In this document: positions 44,264 to 55,744 of the stretch, in pieces
Position numbering within the stretch: the first letter of the stretch is position 1
Layout: each line of letters opens with the position of its first letter
Source of the DNA: Sarocladium kiliense
Lineage: Eukaryota > Ascomycota > Sordariomycetes > Hypocreales > Sarocladiaceae
Assembly: GCA_030734395.1 (NCBI GenBank)
Contig: JAUZTG010000020.1
Coordinates: 434,001-498,000, forward strand
Length of the DNA: 64,000 nucleotides
Reading direction: 5' to 3'
The notes under the pieces: model-generated
Seen by the model: only the letters and a program-made list of their open reading frames with translations
What the model was told of the DNA's origin: nothing
The model's database searches: none
Made by a program: the position numbers and the translations under genes

Positions 44264-47200
44264 GTTGAATGTTTGCTAGTAACGATGATCTTGGAGGAAC
44301 TGAGGGGAGCAACTACCGCTTTGAAAGATAGCTTCTGACACGATTGTGTAGCTTGGGACGTTGATGGGTTCATTCAGAGGCCCTGAACAGATTGTGTTTT
44401 TCGAAAAGTCAGCGCTACGAAGTCCTGAACGAAGTGCGACTGCAGGCCGGATTTATAGGACAGCACCAGGTGGGGTAACAGCCCAAAAGTCGGTGCCCGA
44501 GACCATGCTTGGGGGACTTAAACTATTGATTTGAAATCACACTGGCGTCAGGCGAACGATTTCCAATCCCGATCCTCTTCTACATTTCAGGAACCGGGGT
44601 TTCAGTTTCCCTTGGAGAGGGCTAGACTACCGGATGTAAGCAAACCGATGCATTGTGGTCACGGAGCTGAAGGCTTATGGGTCAACAGTCCGGTCGATGA
44701 TCGGGCCGGTATCGCTAGAGGCCATGATTCTCTGTTCGGACTTGGATTGACCCCTCAGTAGTAGGTGACCTCAGCGCCGGCTGCAAGCCGAAGGCGAAAG
44801 CGCAACTGAGTATCAATCCCGTCATACTCTGCTTCTCAATATGTGTCGCGTCCAAGCGCAAAAAGCAAAACGGACTCGACACGCCGGTTACGGTGAAGGC
44901 GGTAAAAGTGAGGATAGAGCGGCGCCGGACCGGTACTTGAAGGAAGTTGAGCCGGCCGGCGTAAGGCTGACGGGGACAAACCGCCGGGGTACCGGAGCAC
45001 GGCGTGGTGTGGAGTCCGATTTGCACCGAGCGGCGGCAGCTCCGGGTATCCCACCGCGACGGCGGCGTCGCGAAACCCAGCACAAGTAAATCGTCGAGTT
45101 CGTCCTTGTATCCGGCGACACCCGGCCAGCGCCTCGCGGCATTTCCATAAAATTCAGTGTACCAGCCCCTATTGCGTCATCTCTGCATTTCGGCCGCTGT
45201 GGAAATGGCCAATGTGAACTCAAGATCATGCCAGCCTTTGACCTCTGTTACACGCACGACTCGTTCGCTCGTAAGCCCGATCATACGATAAGACACCGAG
45301 ATTCAGACTGCTCTTCATGCTTGTGCCATCCTATCATATTGGTCGTCAGCGCTTCAAACGCTTTTACCTTTAGGCACGCGCCCAACTTTGTAAAACAAAA
45401 GAACTTATCTTTCCCCGAGGATTGTAACTTTTATCGAGTCGTTTAACTTCGGCCATGTCTTGTGCAGAGTAACAAGAATTGGAGGCTCATATATCAGGGA
45501 TCTTCGGTGAGAAGCCCTTGGAGAAGCCGGCGGCGGGCTTCAATGGTTAGTGGCAACTGAAAAGAGCCAAGCCAGCGCTTGGTCCAGCACACCCCCTGCG
45601 AGTGGCCTCGTGGTGCCTTGAAGACATGGGACAGTTGTCGTTGGAAAAGCGGTGACTCGGGCTTGCTAAGTCCGTTGGCGGGAATACTTCATACCGCATC
45701 GCTCAGAGTCCGACCTGAAGTAGCCTACCATTCGCGGGTCTCCCGATACTACTTGTAGGATTCGTTATATGCGACTTGCCCAGTACTATGTAGCTGGCAT
45801 GAGCCACGGCATCAAGCCCATCGATGTGCTGAGTAGGACTCGACATGCGGGGCACTCGATGAGACCCTGTGCCAAGGGGAGTCTCTCACCGTATATGTAC
45901 AGCGTACAGCTTGCATGCGCATTGGTAGCCTGATTGCAGGTCGCAAAACTGCCGGGCGATGGAAGGCGAAGAGAAGCATAAGAAGTTACAGGTGCTGAGG
46001 GCTGACTTGAGCGCTTACCAGGCGTGAGAGTGCAGACAAACCACCATGCTTCCTTGAAAGATCATCGGCCGGCTAGCTTGACGTGCCCGAAAGCCGGTGA
46101 CTTTGGACATTGGCAGAGCGTTCGGAGCCAGCCCCGCAGAGCCGACTTGGGAAAAGCCCGATGCAAGTCAGTGGGGTTGAAGGCCGAGTCATGGGACGTG
46201 ATCGGGATAACTTGATACTCATGTAAACAATGTGGTCGGCTTTTGGTGTCAAATACCAAGGCGACAGAGGCATGTAACAGGGTCGAAGTGATTATCCGCA
46301 GTCCGCCATGGTCAGCAATATCAGCAATGCCCCACAAAGCCAAGGGTTGCCATGTAGACAGATTGAGGTAAGATCCTCGTCACCTGGCTCTGAGTGGTGT
46401 TTTGCAGTTTTGCCATATCGGCTGAAGAATCATCGGAGTGAGCAACGAGGGAATATTCCTGTTACATCAGAGCCATACGACCAAGCGCGAGTCGCTCTTT
46501 AATGCAAAGACGGGTTTCCGATAAAGGCTACAATAACGCTGCTGCTTTGGTAGGCTTTGGAAGCTGACCTGTGGGTAAACGAAAAAAAGCTTTTCCCACA
46601 ACGGACGAAAGATGGGATGGAATCGAGCCATATGGAATTCCAAAGTAGACATAAAGGCTCGGTATGGGGCCAAGATGGCATTCGTGATGCGTCTTCTGGT
46701 CTTCCAAGGCACGACGGGCGTATGTGACCCTTTCCTCCTTCTGTACGGAGTAGTGTTGAAAGAAAGTCCAGCGAACATGCCGGCGAGTAATAGTGTGTGG
46801 TAATGAGGGTCCTTGACCGGGGAGACACCGCCGACACCGCTGAAGCCATGGCCCGTGGGGCGACAACCAGTCGCGCGGCGTCGTTTAGTCGCTTGGACGG
46901 ACCGAGGAGCGAAGGTATGAGGGGCGAGGGTGAGGATCTTGGTCCAACAGAAGAGGGGCGGAAGCGTCCACAACAGGCTTAAACAGTACAACGGCGTGGG
47001 TGGCTTGGACAAGAACAGTGTCTCTCCAAGTGTCGACCCCACGATGGGGAAGGCCCCCGGCAGAATCCCCGCTAAACGTGGTGTTCTGGTGCGTAGAATT
47101 ATTGGAGACAATGGAGAAGAAGCAAACCGCATGGTCAGAAGCGCTCAATAGATTAACGATGCTGGCTGACTTGCAATCTGTCACGGGCCCTTTTTCGGGG

Positions 47201-48003
47201 AAGCGAGCGACGGTAGCAGGGTCCAGGGTCCTCAAGCTCATAATTAGTGGTGAGACTGAGGATGATGGGATGTGCTCGGCGCCGGAGTCGTCGAGGTGCT
47301 TAGGTTCTGGCGGAGTAGCACCGAGATGTCGCGCCGTAGTGCTGGCTTTAGATTGAGTGCCTAGGGCATAGGAGGCTCAGTGATAATGCATATCCCGTTC
47401 TGCACGAAGGCCTTCCAAGAGGTGAAGCTGGTAATTATGAGTAGCACAAAAACCACAAACATGAGCTGACTTATGGATGCCTGATGATTGCCTGAACTGT
47501 TGAACAATGAAGAGGAAAGAACGATAGGGAAAGAGGATACGTCGTTCCGGTCGCCGATGAATGCCGACGTGGGTGGCTCCTGCTGTCACGATGCTTGCTC
47601 CATCGGAGTTGGTGGCAGCTAAACTAGTAAATAAGGTGAGGAAGGCACGGTACAGGTACTGGTGCAGGTACAAGTACAACACGGGTCGTAAATAAGGAAG
47701 TCGCAGCTGCCAACGTCCACCTTCGTTCCTTCCTCCTCTTTTCTCTTTCCATTCCTCTATTTTCTCCTTCACTCCTCCTCCTCCTTTCTCTCATCCTCCT
47801 CATTTTTCTATCTCGTGCTCTTCGTCCTCGTCTCGCCTCGCCTCACTTTGCCCCCGTCCAGCTTGCTGGCTTCCTGCACCAAAGCTCGCTTCGTCTTCTC
47901 CTAGTACGCAGGCAGGCTTCGTCGCTCACTCGCTGTATACTCTTGGTACAATCATTACTCAGCCTGTCGAAAAGAAAGAACAGCGCGCGGCGCAACAGTC
48001 AAC
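44264..48003. other. Long intergenic region
   Basis: About 3.7 kb without a supportable gene. A TATAAAT element on the minus strand (44451-44457) is about 190 bp upstream of the PhyH-like ATG. The 221-codon minus frame at 47132-46467 has no family resemblance and no clear start context, so I leave it out. The right end is the promoter of the GH3 gene. Confidence 0.5.
47717..47850 (+). promoter_or_regulatory. CT-rich promoter tract of the GH3 gene
   Basis: A nearly pure pyrimidine stretch (for example TTCCTTCCTCCTCTTTTCTC) about 150-290 bp before the ATG at 48004. Such CT blocks commonly precede transcription starts of well-expressed filamentous-fungal genes. Confidence 0.45.
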
Positions 48004-50709
48004 ATGCAGGGCCCTCAGCCAAAATCCGGCTTCGATGTCGACCACGTTCTCTCACAGTTGAAGCAGAACGAGAAAATTGCCCTGCTTTCCGGTACGTCGT
48101 ACCTGTGCCCCGCCACCCCTCCAACTCCCAACTCTCCGACCTCTGGTCGCCATCCTGGGACATGCTCTCAGAAAATTGTTTGAAGACAATTACTGACATC
48201 TCGCCGCTGCTCGGTCACAGGTATCGACTTTTGGCACAGCTACCCCATCCCCGAGCACAATGTCCCTTCAATCCGAGTCACAGATGGGCCGAACGGCATC
48301 CGTGGTACCAAATTCTTCGCTGGTGTCCCTGCAGCCTGTCTCCCATGTGGCACAGCCCTCGCGGCCACTTTTGACAAGAAACTGATGCGCCGAGCCGGCG
48401 AGCTGCTTGGAGATGAGTGCCTCGCCAAAGGCGCTCATGTATGGCTGGGTCCGACCATGAACATGCAGCGTTCGCCTCTTGGTGGCCGTGGTTTTGAGTC
48501 CTTTTCCGAGGATCCCTACCTCTCTGGTGCCATCGGTACTGCCATGGTCCAGGGTTGCGAGAGCACCGGCGTTATTGCCACCCCCAAGCACTTCGTTGGC
48601 AACGACCAGGAGCATGAGCGCCGAGCTGTCGACTGCATTGTCACTCCCCGTGCTCTGCGTGAGATTTATCTGCGCCCCTTCCAGCTCGTGGCTCGTGATG
48701 CCAGTCCTGGCGCCCTCATGACCTCATACAACAAGATCAACGGCAAGCACGTCGCTGACAACCCTGCCATGTTACAGGACCTCATCCGTGGCGAGTGGAA
48801 GTGGGATCCTTTGATTATCAGTGATTGGCTTGGCACTTACTCTGTCGTCGGCGCTATGGAGGCTGGAATGGACCTTGAGATGCCTGGTACAACCCGGTAC
48901 CGAGGCAAATATATTGATTCGGCCGTCCAGGCTCGTTTGCTCAAGCAATCTACAATTGACGCTCGCGCCCGTCGCGTACTAGCCTTCGCCAAGCGTTGCT
49001 CCGAGATCAAAGTTTCTGAAGAGGAAGTTGGCCGCGATTTCCCTGAGGACCGAGCCCTCAATCGCGAGATTTGCGCAAACAGCATTGTGCTCCTGAAGAA
49101 CGACGAGCAACTTCTTCCGCTCCCCAAGACAGCTAAAAAGATTGCTCTGATCGGCTCTCATGTGCGCGTGCCCGCCATCTCTGGAGGCGGCAGCGCAGCT
49201 CTTCTGCCGTACTACGCCGTGTCCCTCTACGATGCTGTTAAAGAGCTTCTCCCTGATGCGACTATCGTTCACGAAACAGGCTGCTATGCGCACAGCATGA
49301 TGCCAGCTGTCTCCACGCAGCTGCAGGGAGGCGCCCTCATCCACTTCTACAACGAGCCGCCAACAGATTCTGAGCGCAAGATTCTTGGCGAAGAGAATAT
49401 CAAGTCTGCCTCTTTCCAGCTGATGGACTACAACAACGCGCCCGGCCTCAACAAGGCGCTATTCTGGGGAACCCTATACGCTGATTTTGTCCCTACCTCG
49501 ACTGGTACATGGGAGTTCGGGCTCACAGTCTTCGGCACTGCGAACCTATATGTCAACGATGAGCTTGTTATCAACAACACGGTCAATCAACGCAAGGGCA
49601 CTGCTTTCTTCGGCAAGGGTACCGTCGAGGAGGTTGGAACCGTCGAGATGGAAGAAGGTAAGACGTATAAGCTCCGCATCGAGTTCGGCTCAGCCAATAC
49701 CACGACAATGGAGACGGTCGGTATGGTCAACTTCGGCGGTGGTGCCGTACACCTTGGCGCGATCCTGAAGATGGATCCTGAGCAGATGGTCCTACAAGCC
49801 ATTGACGCTGCGAAGGAAGCAGACTGTACCATTATCTGCGCTGGATTGAGTGGCGAGTGGGAGTCTGAGGGCTTTGACCGTCCGCATATGGACCTTCCCG
49901 ATGGTGTCGACGATATGATTCGGCGTGTCCTGGAAGCTGCTCCCAATGCTGTGGTCGTAAATCAGTCAGGAACGCCTGTGACTATGCCTTGGGCAGACAA
50001 GGCCAAGGCGATTGTCCACGCATGGTACGGTGGCAATGAGACGGGACATGGAATGACTGATGTGCTTTTCGGCGATGTCAGCCCTTCGGCCAAGCTTTCC
50101 CTTTCATGGCCTTACGAGAACAAGCACAACCCGGCTTTCCTTCACTACGAGAGTGTCAACGGTCGTGTTCTTTATGGTGAAGATATATATGTCGGTTACA
50201 AATTCTACGACAAGACGGAGCGGGAGCCGCGCTTCCCCTTCGGGTCAGTTCCTGCACTCCCTTGGCGAATCCAGCTGCACATGCTAACCCAATATCACAG
50301 TCACGGTTTATCCTACACAACTTTTGAGCTCAGCAACAATGCCCAAGTCGATGTCGAGCCAAAGATCTTCACCCCCGAGAACCCCAGCGTTGCCGTCGTC
50401 AAAGTCAAGAACACAGGCAAGGTCGCTGGCGCTCAAGTTCTCCAGGCGTATATCGCCGCCCCGAACTCACCAACCGGTCGTCCCCTGAAGGAGCTGTTTG
50501 GCTTCGAGAAGGTCTTCTTGCAACCCGGAGAGGAGCAAGAGGTGCGCATTCCGATCGATCAATACGCCACCAGCTTCTGGTGTGAGATCGAGAGCATGTG
50601 GAAGAGCGAAGCTGGGTCATACGACATCCTCATCGCGTCATCAAGCAAAGAGATCCTTGGGAAGGGTGAGATGGTGGTGCCGAAGACAAGGTACTGGATC
50701 GGTCTGTAG
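48004..50709 (+). CDS. GH3 beta-glucosidase with PA14 domain, intracellular
   Basis: Three exons (48004-48091, 48221-50243, 50301-50709) with introns of 129 and 57 bp give 839 residues. There is no signal peptide (MQGPQPKSGFDVDHVLSQLK), so it is likely cytosolic. The order is GH3 N-terminal barrel (RVTDGPNGIRGTKFF; KHFVGNDQEHERR), catalytic nucleophile D231 in IISDWLGTYSVVGAMEAGMD, GH3 C-terminal domain interrupted by a PA14 module at about residues 390-545 (FVPTSTGTWEFGLTVFGTA; ANLYVNDELVINN), then a fibronectin-III-like domain (VKNTGKVAGAQVLQAYI). This is the architecture of the PA14-bearing GH3 beta-glucosidases first known from Kluyveromyces. It hydrolyses terminal non-reducing beta-glucosides such as imported cellobiose. 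A tail-to-tail Zn2Cys6 gene follows, but no regulatory link can be shown. Confidence 0.94.
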
Positions 50710-51418
50710 ATACGGGTTTCGGTCTCTTAAACCAGGGGTCTACTGGTTATATTCCCTTTTTCTTTCTGAACATATATCTCGGAAGGCTTTTCTCCCTGTG
50801 GACCGGGAGGTATTTTGCATATACTCGCACTGATGACGATTCATTTACGAAGCATCGAATTCGCGTTGCTTATGGGGATGGCTGAGACGAAATTGACGAA
50901 ACGGGAGAAGGATTGATGAGGTCTAAATGCGGAATGCATAAACATGATCTTACGGCAGCATATCACAGAGGCATAGGAGACGAAGCCTGAACGTTTGCAG
51001 GACGTGGCATTGCATAGAGATGCGAAAGGTAGATGAGATAGCAATGACCATGAGATGACATATGACATGAAACCGCCCAACCAGTGGCAAATAATGCTGC
51101 AAATCTGATTTCTTTGCTCATGAACAACCTCGCACTGAGCAAGTCTCATCCCACGCTGGCAAGGATCCAGAAAAGGAAACAATTGGTGGAAGCGAAGGGT
51201 GCAAGAGGTAGGGTGCGGTTTCGCCGTGCTGGCTGCACCCCGTAGTGCAGGGCCGGGCCAGGGGGGAGGAACCGGGCCATTTGCCACCCCTTTCGTTCCG
51301 CTGAGCCACGCGCCGTATGTACGTTTTCGTAATCAAGCGTTTATAGGACATAAGTAAGGATGTGATAGGAAGGAGGGTGCGACACCACCCAGCTGTTCTC
51401 GCGGTGTCTGCGGCCTCA
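50710..51418. other. Convergent intergenic spacer
   Basis: 3' flank shared by the GH3 gene and Zn2Cys6 regulator 2. The minus-strand open frames here are out of register with the regulator and look non-coding. Confidence 0.5.
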
Positions 51419-53940
51419 CTAGCTAACGAGCCACTCGAGGGTCGTAGCCAGGCCACCAATACCACCGCCCTGGTCGCTCCACACGTCAAGTCTTTCTTGC
51501 ACCAAGCTGACGCATTCTCTCCAATTTGGAGGCACGATGATGTGACTTGCTGACTCGATACCCATGGCCTTGCCACGCACCGCGGCGATAAGGCAGAGGG
51601 CCATGTTGAAGCGGACACGGCATGCGCCCCATGAGCCTGGATGGCGGAAGTAAGGGTATTCAGTCTGGATGCGGTAGACGCAGAGACGGAGACCCAGGGA
51701 GGCGTAGCTGCCGAATTGTTCGATCTGGGCTGGAGTGAGGCGCTCACCGCCGTGGAGACAGAGGTAGAGGTAGGCGCGGCAGAGGAGCTCACGGACCTCG
51801 ACGTAGCGTTCCCGCACGAGCTTCACAAGTTCTGGCTCACCCGGTGGTGGAAGAGAGTCAGGGGGTACGTTGAAGCGGAGGGTCGGCGGGAGGCAGTCGA
51901 GCCATTGTTGGAGTTGATGTTCGGATTTGGAGAGGTTCTCATGGAGGCGAGCGGATGTAAGGGGGTCGATCTCGGGGGAGAGGAGGGTGGCAGCACTGCG
52001 GGTTCGATTGAGCAGACGGCGCAGGGAGATTTCGGCCAGGTAGTAGTAGTATGATGAGGGAGCCAGTTCGGGGTGGGCGTCTTCTTGGTAGTAGAGGTCG
52101 GCCGCGGACTGCTCCATGGATTTGGTCATGGGGAAAGTCGGTAGGGAGAAGGGGAATGCGGATTCTTGCAGAGTGCAAGTCGGGAGGTCTGTGAGCTCAT
52201 GGCGAATTTCGCTGAAAGCCAGGTCAGGAATGATTACTGCTGCTAGGAAGACAACACAAAGAGTGGGAACTTACCATTCGCTCTTCAAGCATGTCCAGTA
52301 AAGCCGTTGCTCAAGACCTAGTCCATGCTGTTACCTTCTGATAGTACAAGACGGAGGAACAAAGTGCCTTACTCTCTTCTTGCTTGGACCGTTGTGACTT
52401 GCCATGAGCATTCTTCAGGTTGTATGTCTCCCAAGCCATCGATGCCGTCCGGAACATCTGCCAGCCTTGGATCGGCTCGAAGTTGTATTGATGCCAAATG
52501 CTGCCATCATTTGTTAGCTCTCCGGATATGCTCACCCGCGACTGCACCCCTACAGCTCTCTGACTGATTAAACTCACCCAAAGAGACAGAAGCACATCAC
52601 ACTCAAAAGCGAGTCGTCCAGATAAGCAGCAGACATCCGCTTATGGGCCATGGCCATATAGATTAAAGACTCCTTGATCCGATGCTCCGGAACTGCCATG
52701 GTGACTTGGCGCCTGTCATGCCTCTCGCGTGACTCGCCGATCTCATCTGGTGTGAGCGGCCGGCGCTCGTCATCAGGGAAATTGCCCCAAACGGCAGCGA
52801 GAGCGAACACGATGAGGATCATGCATGATGATGCTGACCATCCGAATCCGTTGTCGAGGACGCTAGCGATGTGGGTGTCGAGCATCTCGGCGTCAACAAT
52901 GGGATTCTTGGTCTGGATTTTCGTCATATAGATGTCTCGTAACTCCATCATTCTCCGTGGCGAGGGGTTCACAGCCTCTGTGAAAAGCCATGCGAGTCAG
53001 TTTCGGCTACCGAAAACAACATCTCGTACCACTGCGGGGGTTCGACTTACCAAAGGCGTATGGGTTTGGCTTCTGCGAATAAGCAGAAGCGGGAAACGTA
53101 CTGGCCGGCTTCTCGCGCGGGAAGACGGCCCAGCTCAGAATCATGTCTGAGCCAGTGATAGGCGTCCAAGTAACGTCTCGTCGTGAAAGGGTCTCAAGAT
53201 CATCGTCCTCGACCATTGGAAGTAAAGCAGACAGTGGTGAATGTTGCTGCTGTTGTTGCTGCTGGATAGTCTGCCTGGTGCTCTCAGCCAAGTCGGACAG
53301 CATGCGGCCATGCGTCTCGATTGCAGACAAGATGCGGTTCCCCCATGTCTCAAATCTGTAAGGCGCACCAAAGCGTTAGCGGACTGGGTTTCTGCATTCC
53401 GTGGGGGGGGGGGGGCCACAAGCCAGGCTTGGATTGCTGCAAGAACAGGATAGAACCTGGCGGTATAAGTCCAACTCACATTGACGAGGGGTCCTTGTCG
53501 GGATAGACGCAAGCAAGGCCACGCTTTGAGCATTTTGCGCATACTGGGCGAGCCGAGTCGCATCGCGTTTTGCTCACACGACAAGCCTCGCAGGCGGCCA
53601 GAGCGCGGGTATGCGTGGGGTGGTGATCGTTTGAGCGCCGTCTCTTCTTATTCGACGATGTGTTACTGTTTCCACCGTTGCTGCTGACGCTCCCGTTTGT
53701 GTTGCCATTCGTGGTCGCACCGTTGGTGGCGCCGTGGACGTTCACGTTGACGCCAGCGGTCAGCGGCATGGACCGGACGCCGTTGACATCCTCCATGCTG
53801 GGCTCTGTCCGGGCGAGGTTCGAGTCGGGAGAGTGCTCATCTAGTAGTTGTCGTGGCGCGTGCGGTAGTGGTCGATCAAGGTGCAGGCCGTCAGAGGTGT
53901 TGTTCAGGAAGGATGCTGTGCCAGCGTAGAATGTCATCAA
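51419..53940 (-). CDS. Zn2Cys6 transcription factor with fungal_trans domain (regulator 2)
   Basis: Six exons (53940-53480, 53355-53051, 52977-52578, 52500-52373, 52317-52275, 52211-51419) give 709 residues with matching phases. The zinc cluster is C117, C120, C127, C134, C137, C144 (CEACRVSKTRCDSARPVC, AKCSKRGLAC). The N-terminus is Asn/Gly/Thr-rich low complexity. The tiny 43-bp exon 5 is supported because it supplies LEQRLYWTCLKSEC, which joins to EIRHELTDLP, the core of the fungal_trans region. A longer reading through the intron at 52372 would stop soon after. Residues around FETWGNRILSAIETHGRMLS and a poly-Gln run follow the zinc cluster. Intron 1 contains a 13-G homopolymer (53403-53415). 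Targets are unknown; the gene is convergent with the beta-glucosidase. Confidence 0.87.
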
Positions 53941-54120
53941 GTCGATGAAGTGTCAAAAGGTTAAAAGGTAAGCGTGAAGCAAAGTGTGGGGAGAAGAAGA
54001 AGAGAAGCACCAGCAGAAGCGAACTATCCGAGCTTTGGCGCAGGCGATCGAATGGCTCCTTTGGCACTGGCGTCCGGGGTTACAGGTCCTTTAGCGACAT
54101 GGGATGGGGAACGGACGGGG

Positions 54121-54174
54121 ACTGGGACTGGGACTGGGACTGGGACTGGGACTGGGACTGGGACTGGGTCTGGG
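54121..54174. repeat. (ACTGGG)8 hexanucleotide microsatellite
   Basis: Eight perfect ACTGGG units followed by one TCTGGG, 181 bp upstream of the regulator 2 ATG on the opposite strand (CCCAGT on its sense strand). It may lie in the promoter or 5' leader and is likely to vary in length between strains. Confidence 0.9.
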
Positions 54175-55329
54175 CATGGACGCCCCAATTTGGTGGATGG
54201 CGGAGCTCAGAATTGCTGGCTGTACTCCGTACCGTACCGTACTCCAGAGTTCTGGGTCAGGTTCGCCTGCCAACGTGAGAGAGGTACCTTGGGGTGCTGC
54301 AGCTGGGACGGGGTGCAGAGGTTGCAGCCGGTGACGAGGGTCCAGTAGAGTAGACTGAGAATATATAGAGCGACCGGCCGGTCAACTGCCCTGCCCTGCC
54401 CCTCTGCATCGCGAAGACCGAATACCCGGGCTGCCGGCGATGCATCAATTCCATCCTCGACTTTTGTTGGTAGGGCATATAGTTGCCAGTGGTAATGCCG
54501 CATGTTGCCCGCTTGAGTCGGCCCTCATCTGTCAGGGCCCTTCCGGCTCGCTGCGCTGAGACAATGCGACAGCCACGCAAACCCTTCCAGAACAGTGGTC
54601 AAGCAAAGCAGGATCAGCCGGCGATCAGCACAGCCTTGGTCAGCCGGGGACGACGGCCTTTGTAGCCATGATTGGCCCCCAAGACCTGGGGGGCGCCTCA
54701 CTTGAACCACGCTCGTTCTGCTCCTTCACGAAGCGCAAAGAGGGTCTCCGTCCCCCCCATCTCCCCTCTCCTCCCCCCTCCCAGGCCACGGGTCAGCACA
54801 CACCTCACCTCACCATCTGTGGGAGCAGCAGGGCGTAAGGATCAGTCGCCCAACCAGAACCGGCGCTGACAGGCCACGCGCGCGCCCCCCCAGTGCGGGG
54901 GAAGGGTCTTGGGGCTAACTTCTAAGGGGGAGAGAGGGGACCACGGCGCGGAACCCTGATTTTCCTGGAGAGCGAGGACGCTATACACCATGGGTTGCTG
55001 CATCCGGGCGGCGTTGACGACTCCTTGCCTCCGCTTGAATTGCTTCTCGATCCATAGAGGTGCCTTCGTCTGTTTCATTGATGCATAGCCGTGAAATAGC
55101 CCAGGCTCGTTTTCGCGCGCTAGTCTACTACTGTAGCAGTCCTCGGACTCTTTCCAGCGTGCCTCGTTCGCGAAAACCCGTCACATTTCACACCCACCCC
55201 ACAGCTCATCGCCTGCAGATAGACATGACAGTGTGTGTCGCTGACGGGTGGCACCACCTCCTCACCTCCCCGACGGATCTTACCATGCCACTTTGAAGCC
55301 CGATGTGTCCTGGAGCAGTGCCACTTTTA

Positions 55330-55665
55330 GCCTGAGCAGACGAATGTTAGCTTACTAGCTTAGCTTATATAGGTAACTTCGTTGCCTAATATCATCCTTG
55401 CTTAATAGCTTGACAGCAAATATTGATTACTACAACGCAATAAAACTACCTATCTATATAGCTATTAGAAGGTTGTCCTAGCTGTTCTTCGTTCGAAATA
55501 CCTTTTTTTTTTTATCTAGATGTATAGAGTTAGGCTCAAACTAAGTGAAACATAATGTCGAATTGTTGCCTTTTGTGTTCTTGTATTGTATACCAGATAC
55601 CTTTGTGATAATACTCTTGCCACGGCAACTTGCTAGCGAGTTATAGGCCTAGAGCTTATGGATAA
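55330..55665. other. AT-rich, TpA-rich island
   Basis: A sharp fall in GC content against GC-balanced flanks, with dense TpA steps (TATATAGGTAAC, CTATCTATATAGCTATTAG) and a 10-T run. This is the base pattern left by repeat-induced point mutation on an old repeat, or a degenerate transposon edge. No coding signal is seen. Confidence 0.5.
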
Positions 55666-55744
55666 ATTGCTCCTTGCCATTTCCATGACGAATGAGAAAC
55701 TCATGATCCACTACAGGCCCGGCCCATCGCCGGTCAGGATTTTG

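Larger units (their letters stand above)
53941..55744. other. Intergenic region upstream of regulator 2
   Basis: About 1.8 kb without a supportable gene. It holds the promoter of regulator 2 with a hexanucleotide repeat, a GC-rich middle, and an AT-rich stretch at the right end. The two special parts are listed separately. Confidence 0.5.

Noticed and set aside
46467..47132. A 221-codon open frame on the minus strand.
   Set aside because: Composition is rich in Arg, Pro and Leu without domain structure, other frames overlap it heavily, and I recognise nothing in it.
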